Part shown: in pieces, positions 1 to 9,246 of the stretch | Numbering within the stretch: position 1 is the stretch's first letter | Layout: each line of letters begins with the position of its first letter | Assembly (NCBI GenBank): GCA_014825775.1 | Contig: MVAQ01000263.1 | Span: 1 to 27,063, forward strand | DNA from: Krasilnikovozyma curviuscula | Lineage: Eukaryota; Basidiomycota; Tremellomycetes; Cystofilobasidiales; Mrakiaceae | Length of the DNA stretch: 27,063 nt | Direction: 5' to 3' | Program-made: the position numbers and the translations under genes | The notes under the pieces: generated by a model | The model's database searches: none | What the model was told of the DNA's origin: nothing | What the model saw: only the letters and a program-made list of their open reading frames with translations

Positions 1-29
1 TTTTTCTCCATTGCTCAACGAAAGTCTCG

Positions 30-2271
30 TTACATTTCCCATCCATACTCCCCACCTACACTCCATCCACTCTTTCTAGTCTCCAACACCCCACCGTAAG
101 CTTCAGCATCTTCTCTTTCCGCGACCCACCCTTGCTCTCCACTGCAACCCTGTACAACTGCACCGTGACTCCTACGAAACATCTCCGGTACATTATCTCC
201 CCCTAAGAATCCCTCGATATCCCTCGCCCACTGCGACTCAGGCCCTCCCGCTTGGGGATCGATGGACACGAAGTCCTGTGGTGGGAATGATGAAGGTAGG
301 AGCGGGTGCGACGATAAGGAAGGGGGGAGGTCGCCGAGCATTTTCAACTGTTGGAGTGTAGATCCAGCTGGAGTAGAAGATGAGCCTGTCTGAGAGGTTT
401 GAGAGGGAGAAGGAATGTTGACGAGTACTGCGTAGATTTCAGCGATTTTGGCTTCATTTGGTGGTGTTTGTGGATTGAAAATGTTGGCGGGGACGAATGA
501 TTCAAATGCTTGGAGGTCTTCTTCTGAGATTTCTTGCTCACGCTGAGAGAAGAGGGTAGAGAGGTTCTGGTCTTGATGCTGCTCTACGGTCGATGACTGG
601 TTCCAGCATGTAGGGGCGAAGCCGCCAGACATCTCTTGTCCATCAGCTTTACCAGATAGAGCAGGTATGGGTATGAAAGTCATTGGTGGTGGGATGGGGT
701 ATTCTTGCGCACCGTGCCGTAGAGACGGGGTAAGAAAAAGGCGGTCGTGCTCGCTGAGGTGAGCGTTTCCCATCCGGACGTGATCAGCGGTCCTTTGAGG
801 AAAAAGACCATCATTAGGGATCCATCGTTCACCCTCCATAGCCACCGCCCCGTGGTCGAGTGTGAACTGTTGTTGTCCAACAACGCCAAGGTTGGAGTTC
901 AAGAAATTCCCCGTGGGATCGGGCAGAAGAGGGTTGAATGAAATGTTGGACGAGCTTCCAGTGGAAGATAAACCGGTAGAGCTGATAGAGTTAAGGGACG
1001 AGATAGAGAGATTACGATTGCCCATGGTATCTGGTCGGTCAACCATGAGAGGTGATCGGAAGACGAAGCCGTATGGGTTTTGGTAATTTGAGAGATCACC
1101 TGAGAAAGCAGAAACAAGGTTGGTTTCATTTTTGATTGATAGAGAGAGGAAAGAGTAAGGAAGTATCAACTCACCGTATCCACCATCGCCATTTTCATCA
1201 ATTTCATGGCTGGGAACCTTTAATTCGTCAACCTCAATTATCTTCCTCTTCCCCTTTCCTTTACCACTTTGAACATTCTCGTTCTTATCTTCTACCCCCT
1301 TCTTCTTTGTCCCTTCGTCTCTTTCAGCACCAGACGCAGCGGCGGCAGCTTGTTGTGCCCTGGTCCTGCGCTCGACGAGGGAGAGCTTCGGTTGGACTTT
1401 TCGATTCCTACGGTTTTGGAACTAATTGAAAAATATACAAAAAGAGTTGGTGTTATTCAAGAGAACAAGGCTAAGCGAAGAGGGGTTCAGGGGTCCGAGC
1501 AAACAAAAGCAACATTCTGCCCGAAGAAAACAGGGGTCGATCTTGAAAATCTCTTTTGAGAGCTCTCGTTTTCGCAGAAAAGTAGAATAATTTTATCTAG
1601 AGAGGTGGAGAAAAGAAAGGGCTTACCCAGACTCGACATTGCTTGTAAGTGATGCCTACTTTGCGGGCGATCAGTTGAAAGTCTGCTGGCGTTGGTTGGG
1701 TGTTGATTTTATACAATGCGTGGAGGATCTGTGACTGGGTCTATAGAAGCAGAAGGAAACTTTTAGTACATACCGTGAAGTGGTTTGAAGAAAGAGAAAG
1801 TCGTACATAAGAGAAACCTCGAGACTCAGTGGTGATGGAAGAACGAACGGTCTCTCTGGCTTGTTTCACCTTCGAAAGAAGGATATCTCTGAGATGATTC
1901 AGAAATACAAGGACTTTAGCTCTGAAAGCAGCTGCTATCTTGTTGAGCTCCATGGAATCGTAACAAAGTTTGGCAGCAAGCGACAAAAACGCTTCTTCTG
2001 CCGTCTTCACCAACTGTTGTGAACAGACCACGAAAGTGCTTTCCAAGTCTTCCAAGACGTTGGGCGAGATGGGGAGATCCTGCAGCTGTCTGCTGGGAAA
2101 CGTGACCTGCTGTAAGGTGCGCTGGATATGAGAAAGCATAGCTGATGTCGGAGTTGCTCCAGAGCGTTGCTTTGGCAGATCGGGTAGACGCTCATCAGCA
2201 AACAGACGGGAAACCGACTGCGCTGTACTCAAGATCTCCCTCAGTACTGCTACGTCCTTCTCTTGATCCAT
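30..2271 (-). CDS. HD2: HD2 homeodomain mating-type transcription factor (SXI2/bW-type)
   Basis: A nuclear homeodomain protein that, in basidiomycetes, binds an HD1 partner from the mating partner and switches on the dikaryotic programme. Predicted exons on the minus strand are 2271-1807, 1740-1627, 1421-1175 and 1099-30, giving 631 residues in frame. The homeodomain covers roughly residues 146-205: helix 1 follows RGFSY, and helix 3 reads CRVWFQNRRNRK, the canonical HD2 signature. The N-terminal ~150 residues are helical, as expected of the allele-specific dimerisation region. A basic run (KKK to KGKGKRK, residues 232-253) is a likely nuclear localisation signal. The C-terminal ~350 residues are low in complexity. 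Introns fall at phases 0, 0 and 1. An upstream in-frame Met at 2391 would add 40 residues; I prefer 2271 because the extra stretch lies in the shared promoter, but this is not settled. The stop is 30 bp from the window edge. Confidence 0.93.
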
Positions 2272-2628
2272 CCTGGGAGCTTCAATGGAGGGCGGCGGGA
2301 AGAAGGTCGAAGATGGTGGCCGTTGGTTGTCCCAGCGGAGCGGAGGATCAAACTGAATGAAGGTTTCTTTGATCAAGTCCTTATGAGACAAGTGGGGCTA
2401 ACACAGCAGAGCTCATTAGGGGGAAAGCCTTTGTGAGCTGGAGTTCGGATGGAGGACAACGATTGCGCTGTTGGGCTGGGCAGCAGTAACGGTGCCTTGG
2501 TCACGGCGTCGTTTCAGCACTCCGACTGTTGTTCCCCTCCCCCCTGTCGACGGAACCCATTGTCCTTTTTGCCCTCTGCCGTTCACCATGTCCACTCCAA
2601 CCGTCACCACCTCCAGCATCTCACCAGG
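2272..2628. promoter_or_regulatory. Divergent promoter between HD2 and HD1
   Basis: This short interval separates the preferred start codons of the two divergently transcribed homeodomain genes and must hold both promoters. In-frame ATGs lie inside it for each gene (2391 for HD2, 2449 for HD1), so the true intergenic gap could be much smaller. I see no convincing TATA box or known operator. In related fungi such promoters are targets of pheromone signalling, which is family knowledge and not visible here. Confidence 0.6.
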
Positions 2629-5274
2629 ATGGCAGAAACCTCAGCGGCAGAGCTCATCTCTGGCTTTCAGGAATTGCTTCAAGAATGTCTGGCAGCGTAC
2701 AGCGAGGGAGGACTCGTTCTCAATCATTTCACACAAAAGATGGAAGTAATGGCCCAGGCTCTCATGCGTTTGCACAAAACTGGTGTGCTGTCTGATGAGC
2801 AACAGATGGCTGCCGGCAGGGTAGCTCAGACGCTGGAGGTAATGGCTCACATATTCTTGGACGCTGAAGAATTCGTCGAGAACGACATAGTCGCAGCACG
2901 AAATGCCTTCGAGCTCACTCTTTCCACTGCTAGAGTAGACGGTACGTTTGTTATTGTCTTGCTTCACGGGGTTTCAAAGCTGATTTCTTTCTTTCAGGTG
3001 AATTTCGTTCTGGTAAAACATCGCTACTTTCGCCGTCCCTGCGAAAGTTACTGACTCCTCCTCACCGTCCCTTAGAATCCCATCAAGACTCACACCAATA
3101 TTCAACCCGCTCCTCACGAACCAAACCCTCCCTGCAGTCACACCGCCGTCCACCTTCCCTCGCCGTTCCATCAGACTCGCACCACTCCTCGCCCTCTTCC
3201 TCCGACCTCTCCTCCCCCTCCCCCTCTGATGACGACGACTCCGAAACCGAAGATCATGACGATGGAAAGAAGAGGAAGAAGTCCGGCGGGTCGGGCGAGA
3301 ACCCGGAGCAGTTTCAGCCTTGCCGCGTGTGGTTCGTCGAGCATTTACACCACCCGTACCCAACAAGCGCGGAGAAGAAATGGTTGGCTGAAAGGAGTAA
3401 GGTTACTAGGAATTCAATCAACCTCTGGTGAGTACCGAATGTTGTTTGAGGTTTTGGGGAAGGAGGCAGTGCGGGAGGGATAGGGGAATGTCCGACCCCT
3501 TTGTTCTTCAAATAACTCTTTGACTAACTCTTTTAATCTTTCTCTCTCTCTCTCTCTCTTTTTTTTTTTTTTTTTTTTTTGGTGCTTCCACTCAACTCGA
3601 TTCTCCCATTTATCGCTCACCATCCCCACGTTCTCCGTTCAGGTTTACAAACATGCGCCGCCGCTCGCAATGGACGCTCGTTGCACGCACTCACGCTTCA
3701 AACAACAACGATCTAATGACGAGCCTCGTGCATTCTTACCGATCCTATCAATCTTCCATTCATCGTGCTCGCAAATTTTCCGATCCCACGCCGTCGCTGG
3801 AGCACTTCGCCGGGCTAACGAGAGACTTCGTTGACGCAATCGAGGGAGTCGAGAGATATGCCCTTGACAAGCAGGGCTCGAAGATCAGTCCGTGGTTGGA
3901 GGATGTGTTGGATGAAGGGGCAATCTTTCAAGGTGCTGCTGGTGGTGATGGGGACGGTGATGGAGAGAGGTTTGAAGAGATTGAGGATGAAGATGAGGAG
4001 CAAGAGGAGCAGGAGATCGATAAGTGAGTTTCTTTGTTCCTCTTTCCTTTTTCTATTACGGCCATAAGCTGATGCTACAGACTCTTTATCTTTCCTTTTT
4101 GTTTTTGGTGACAAACAGCCATGTACCACAATTTCAACCCTTCGTCGCTATCGTGCAGAAAACCAAGCCCTCGCTGTTGTTGTCCGACGTCAATCATCAG
4201 TCCAACAGCAGTCTGCAGCTCATGGCTCCTGAAAGCTCTATTGCCCCTTCCTCGCCCATGCAGAAGACCCGCCGTGAGGTCTCTCGCTCGTCGTCAGACT
4301 CCGCCAGCGCATCAACAGCTGAGCCTCCATCTCCCTCGTCAGAGGAGGAGAGGGTATCTGTGGAGGGCTCGATAGATGAGGGCTCCTCTTCAATCTTACC
4401 CAAATATTCACCTCACCTCCCACATCAACTTCACCACCTAGGTTATCAAAACATCCCATCCCACAGCCGCACTTTCTTTGAGGCGCCTCCATCTGCAGAT
4501 CAACACGTGCAATTGTTTTCATTCCCAGCAGCAACGAAAATGGCAACAGAGTCCCTCGTCCATCCAACTGCTCTGCGTCCGCTCCAGCACCTCCCGCACG
4601 GAAGAGTTTACTCCCAAGCGGATATCCACGCCCTACCCCTCGGCCACTCCTATCCAGTTCGGGAGAGGAAAAGAAGACCCTCCTCTTCCTTTAATTGTAA
4701 CACGGGCCGCAAAAAGGCGAGAAAAACGTCCCACCGCTCGAAACACTCTCAGTTGGTCCCCTCACCCTCGGCAGTTGCAACGGGGTACTACGACGCCCCC
4801 ACCGTCTCTGCATCTGCCCACCCTATCTCTGAAGCAAACTATTACTACCCAGAGTATCATTCGATTGGTCAGCCGGTGAGGAGCATCAGCGGTGAATCCC
4901 GAATTTCGTCGTCGCAGGGACATCAGCCACAGGGGGAGGTCGTGAGGACATACCATACGTCGCAGATCTACTACTCTTCAGCACCCCAAGGACAGTACGA
5001 GGAGCCTCAACATCATTACCAAGGGTACTATGCTTACCCACCACCACCTCATCAGCTGCAGTACTACGAGCACCGTCAACAGCAGGAACAAGGGGTGGCG
5101 CAATACCGCGCGGCCTCCCCTTCATCTTACGCCGAGCAGCAACACGCACAGATCTATGGGTTCGTTGATGTCCCTGGTGCGAGTGATGGGCGTAATCATG
5201 ATGGGGAGAGCAAGGCGACGAGATTGGCGCGGCTGAGGAAGGAGATTGAGGCTGTCGAGGCGGAGGCGGAATAG
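2629..5274 (+). CDS. HD1: HD1 TALE-like homeodomain mating-type transcription factor (SXI1/bE-type)
   Basis: The partner class of HD2; the heterodimer regulates sexual development in the nucleus. Predicted exons are 2629-2941, 2998-3427, 3643-4023 and 4119-5274, giving 759 residues in frame. The N-terminal ~105 residues are a helical dimerisation region. An acidic stretch and a KKRKK patch (about residues 182-198) precede the homeodomain (about 198-260). That domain carries the TALE-type extended loop (HHPYPTS) and the helix-3 motif INLWFTNMRRRSQW, typical of HD1 proteins. Further on come an acidic run (about 347-374), a bipartite nuclear localisation signal (RERKRR followed by GRKKARK, about 556-575), and a Tyr/Gln/His/Pro-rich segment (about 640-720) that may be an activation domain. 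The last ~20 residues look coiled-coil. An upstream in-frame ATG at 2449 would add 60 residues of unlikely composition. The gene looks intact. Confidence 0.94.
3541..3580 (+). repeat. (TC)n-(T)n tract in HD1 intron 2
   Basis: Nine TC dinucleotides are followed directly by about 22 T residues, inside the long intron (3428-3642) that splits the HD1 homeodomain. It lies some 60 bp before the acceptor, so it could act as an extended polypyrimidine tract, and its length is likely to vary between strains. Confidence 0.9.
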
Positions 5275-5464
5275 GTAGATTCAGATACTCCTACCTATAT
5301 TTGCTATGAAGCATCCCTCTGATAGTAGATTAGATCCGCGCTGAGGAATAAAGAAGTACTTTGTTCATGGAGGGCAACGAATTGCTGTTAAGGAACACGC
5401 AAGAAGAAACGGAGAGAAAAGACAACTTCTGAAAAGGCCTGAGAAGCGCCGATCCATGTTCGGT

Positions 5465-6407
5465 TCAACTCTCAGGACCCCAGTTTCCCTTACGCTCGCC
5501 CACTTCAAGTACCATGAACTTCTCGTACACCGCTTGATATTGGAATGAGATTGGAAAATAAAACACTAGGGAAGAGTACCCAGGTTTTATTGTCAGCAGC
5601 ATCGAGGTAAAATTCTGTGTGTTGTCTCGGTCAACAAACAGCTTGGCGCGAACACTGACACAAGTACAAGTTTCCTCCTTCAGATTATGTGCGATTATCA
5701 ACCAATTCTCATCATCTATTTTATCTACTTCAACTTCACCGACTACCTGAAGCCTTCATCGAGAACGCCGTGGGGTTAGCCATCTTCGTCGTAGAGTCCT
5801 CAGAGTCAAATTTTCTCGCGGAATCACAGAATCCGTTTGGTTTCAAAACATCATCAACTGTCTCTGAAAGGAATGATTGCAGAACATCAGATGGTTTAAC
5901 GTTTTGGTTGGGAGACGAAGCTGTTGCCGGTGAGTGTTTTCTGGTTTGAAGGCAGTAAACCACATGACTTCAGAGAGAGTATGTGTAGTTTCATTTTGCT
6001 TGACAGAGATCCCTCGTTCAATACGTATAGAAGGTGTAAAAGTCGGAGGGAGTGACGACATGAACTCTGGTCTTGGTGCCTGGGACAACAAACGCGGCAT
6101 TCTGAAAGGGTATTGGAAGGGTATTCAAGATATCAGCTCTTCGAACAATAGCTTAACTCATTACAAGACTTGCTTTTGATCAAAGAACCAGGATACCTTT
6201 CCAGCTCGATGTCTACAGCTTTTGTCGTTTTACGTCCAAACAGGTTATTTAGCGACCAGCCATCTAATGTAAGTCTCACTTTATTTGACTTCTTACCAAC
6301 CAGAGCACTTCGATCACGGTGACATGTCCATTAATGACCTTCGAGAAGAAGTTCAGAAAGAGCGTTCAAACTCTACTGAAGGCCAAAGATCCTTGAGAGT
6401 CATTCAT
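5465..6407 (-). CDS. Uncharacterised five-exon gene, 191 residues
   Basis: I do not recognise this protein. Minus-strand exons 6407-6377, 6263-6165, 6079-6025, 5940-5740 and 5654-5465 join with compatible phases (1, 1, 2, 2) to give 191 residues from ATG to TGA. The product starts MNDSQGSLAF, has a basic/aromatic segment (GWSLNNLFGRKTTKAVDIEL) and a polar middle (about residues 63-125). It ends in a more hydrophobic region after VRAKLFVDRD with several aromatic residues. There is no membrane helix, signal peptide or known motif that I can see. Codon use (frequent AAG and C-ending codons) fits a gene. It lies 190 bp from the convergent HD1 stop and 213 bp downstream of RPN5 on the same strand. 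The weak points are donors of the form GTAGAG and GTATTG, and the plus strand here is also partly open. Exon boundaries are tentative. Confidence 0.5.
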
Positions 6408-6620
6408 CTCATCATTTCAATGTTCAATCCTAGAAAAGAGAAGAAGTAGATAGAACACTTAGTGTGTCGTTAGTGTTGAAGGAGAACAGAGCGATATGAT
6501 CAATTGAGGAACACGCTTGCAGCAGAGGTCCAGCGACAGTCGGGTGGGTACGAATGATTTTAGCATAACACGAAGAGTAGTCCTCGTTCTTGACATGAAG
6601 ATTCAACACGAGAATATTGT

Positions 6621-8992
6621 TTATGCTTTGAGCTTGGCGGCATGGACAGCATATTCCTGTGTTGGCGAGGCGTTCAGGAAAACAAAGTCAGTTCTCAATA
6701 CTTATCCGCAACGAGCCTCAGCAGCGTGAAAAGCGATAAAAAAAATCTCTCACCTTGTTGATTAAATGTCCCGTTCCATCTACCAGCTTCATCATAGCCT
6801 CCATCTTGACCCTCCACTCATCCAACACCTCCTCCGCTGTTCTCTTCTTGATGAACGTCACGATGCCGCTCACTCGGTCAATCTTCGCGTACACTTCTTT
6901 GGCGACCACAAGCGTTGAAAGCTTCTCCTCTGTTTCGGGCACGGTAAGATCGAGAAGTGCGGCGAGACGGGCTAGGGAGATCCTGGTATAGTAGAGTGCG
7001 ACGGTACGGATGTTCTTTAGATGACACAACATTCAAGTAGCAAGAAGGACATCAGAAAACGAGAGATCTATAAAGGAAACAACTGGAGGATTGGCGTACG
7101 TGTTCAACCACTCTTTTGTGAAGTTCTTCCCATCTGTACTCTCCCTTCTTCTCCTTTTCACTGAAGACGCTTGTTGCTCGAAGGGTTGGGCCCCAAATCG
7201 GCTCCATTCCTGGCCATCGCATGAGTTCTGGGGTAGTAAAGGATTTGAGAAGTTCACTGGTGGTTGTTTACAGGAAGGGTGTTCGGTCGGCAAGTAAATG
7301 GCGAAAGCAGGAGAGGCGGAAACGTGTCAGTCAACAAGGTGAAACTACAATCAAGACAGAAATCAACGCACTACTGCAGTGCATTCCTTTCATATTTGGA
7401 ATCAGCCTTCAATCGGTTGATCATGTCGTTCTGTTCGTTGCTGAAAGGTGCGAGAATGATGTAGTAGATGACCATTTCGAGAGCCTGTTTCCGTTGGCCG
7501 AACGCAAGGAGCATTTTGAGACGGTTGAAAAGCGCACAACGAGCAGCACAGTGAACAATGTTTGAGTGATGAGTAAAAAAGAACAAATTAAAGCCATGAG
7601 TTAGCATATCGTTGCCCAACTCATGATATTGCCACCTGGAGGCCAACGCACCTGACGAGCCTTCCCCTGTTCATCCTCCCTGACAGAGTCTGTGTCATAG
7701 ACTTCCTGCCAGCTCTTGCACGCATCCATGAAGTCGTTCTCCTCCAACGCCAGCTCGATGACCAAAGCGTAATAGACGAGTTTGAGATCCTGTATTCACC
7801 GAGGGACGTTACAACGAAGACAGAGGAAAAATCAGTCCTTAGAAAACTAAAAAGCAAAGGAATAAAGGGATGAGGATCTCACTGAGTTATCCTTCTCGTT
7901 CAAAAACTTCCTGTTAATCTTCCTGCCTCCAACCTTCACCTTGGTCCACTCAGCCCTCTTTGAATCTAACCTCATGCCGTCCAAAATAAACTCCGTCTTC
8001 TCCCTCTGAGGCATTGATGAGAAGGACTCGACGCCCAGGTCGGCGATGAGGTCTGCTGCTTTCGCTAAGTGTTCTCCTTTCGTGACTGGCTCTTTTTCGG
8101 CTGGCTTTTCTGTAGAACCAGCTGTGGTGGTGGAAGTGGATGGGGCTGGGGTTGGAGTTGATGTTGAGGCTATAACGGGTGAGGATAGTTGTGAGAGTTG
8201 GTTCCGTTTCAGAGAAAGACAAAAGCAAAGGAGGTCAAGGCGTGGAACTTACGAGCCGTTTCTGGAGCGGTATCAGCTTTGGCTTCATGGTACTTGGAGA
8301 GAAGCAACGTCGCTCTTGCACGAGGCAGTTCAAGGAAGATCTGAGCACCCCAAGGAAGCAAACGGAAGCATCAGTAAGATGATCTTGCGGCGAGAAATAA
8401 GCAAATACATGTCGACTCCACGCTTCAGAGGCAATATATCCAGCCAGCACTCACCTTTCCCTCCGTAATTGTCCTGATCGTCTTTGTCAGCTCCAACCAC
8501 ACATTCTCAGGCTGAGTAGACTGCAGCTCAGGCAGCCAACCAACTGCCAGGTCGCACATCTTGACGGCCGCTTCCTTCAGCTGGCCATGCCTCTTGGCCA
8601 AGAGCGCGAGAGAGGAGTTAAGGAGAGACCATGATTGGGCTTGGTAGCACAGTGTAGGAATTCGGAGGAGAAGCGTCGTTGTTGAAGACAGATCTGAGGC
8701 CTTGGGGATTGGGAATGAGGTTTTGTCAGAGGTAAAGCTCGAGTCTTCTTCTTGTGAATAGAAGGTAGGACATACGTTTCGAGTCAGCTTCTCCAGTGCA
8801 ACTAGCCTATCTACAGCATCCTGAAGCTTCCCTGACTACGAAATTGGAATAGAACCGCATCAGATTATAAGCCCTCATTCTAATAAGCTCGACGATGAAA
8901 CGACTAACCGATACATGTCCATCAGCTTCCTGAATCGCCGTTTCCACTTCTTTCGTGTAGTCCTTCTCCTGTTTTCTTTCTGGGGCAGACAT
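6621..8992 (-). CDS. RPN5: 26S proteasome regulatory subunit Rpn5 (PSMD12)
   Basis: A PCI-domain subunit of the proteasome lid (19S regulatory particle); it scaffolds the lid around the Rpn11 deubiquitinase in nucleus and cytosol. Ten exons: 8992-8909, 8835-8776, 8700-8455, 8340-8253, 8169-7883, 7789-7652, 7484-7375, 7256-7100, 7014-6754 and 6656-6621, giving 488 residues in frame. Diagnostic matches to the family include ALEMVIYYIILAPFSNEQND, ELLKSFTTPELMRWP and, in the C-terminal winged helix (from about residue 391), YYTRISLARLAALLDL with AKEVYAKIDRVSGIV. The tail ends HLINKEYAVHAAKLKA, as in other Rpn5 proteins. It is about 30-40 residues longer than human or yeast Rpn5, mainly because of a Ser/Thr/Pro-rich insertion near residues 160-190. 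Several introns contain open frames that read through splice sites; these are not separate genes. Confidence 0.96.
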
Positions 8993-9246
8993 GGTGACGA
9001 GTTCTGAAGGCAAGTAAGTTGGCCGATGAGGTCGTCTCTGTCGCTGATTTCTTGCTGATGCGTGGAGGACGAGGCGAGGTGTGGCTCCAGACGCATACGC
9101 GAGTCCGTTCCCAAAGAGGGAACTGAGTGTGTTTGTTTTCAAAAGAAGCCTCATGGCCCGTGCAAAGAGAAAATACATTGAGCTGTGTAGTGTAGAAGTA
9201 ATTACAACTAAAGACGTCAACCAGGTAAGCCAGTCCATCAATCGAT

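Noticed and set aside
2449..2628. 60-residue N-terminal extension of HD1
   Set aside because: It is in frame, but its Cys/His/Pro-rich composition is unlike HD1 N-termini and it overlaps the divergent promoter.
5659..6449. Plus-strand gene with exons ending at 5929, 6007-6179 and a last exon near 6307-6449
   Set aside because: The individual introns look good, but the exons do not link in phase into one frame with a clear start, and the minus-strand model closes completely. It is kept as an open question in the findings and not as a feature.
7371..7646. Minus-strand open frame extending RPN5 exon 7 upstream
   Set aside because: It reads through the 7651-7485 intron. Rpn5 family alignment passes directly from GKARQ to ALEMVIYY, which supports splicing.
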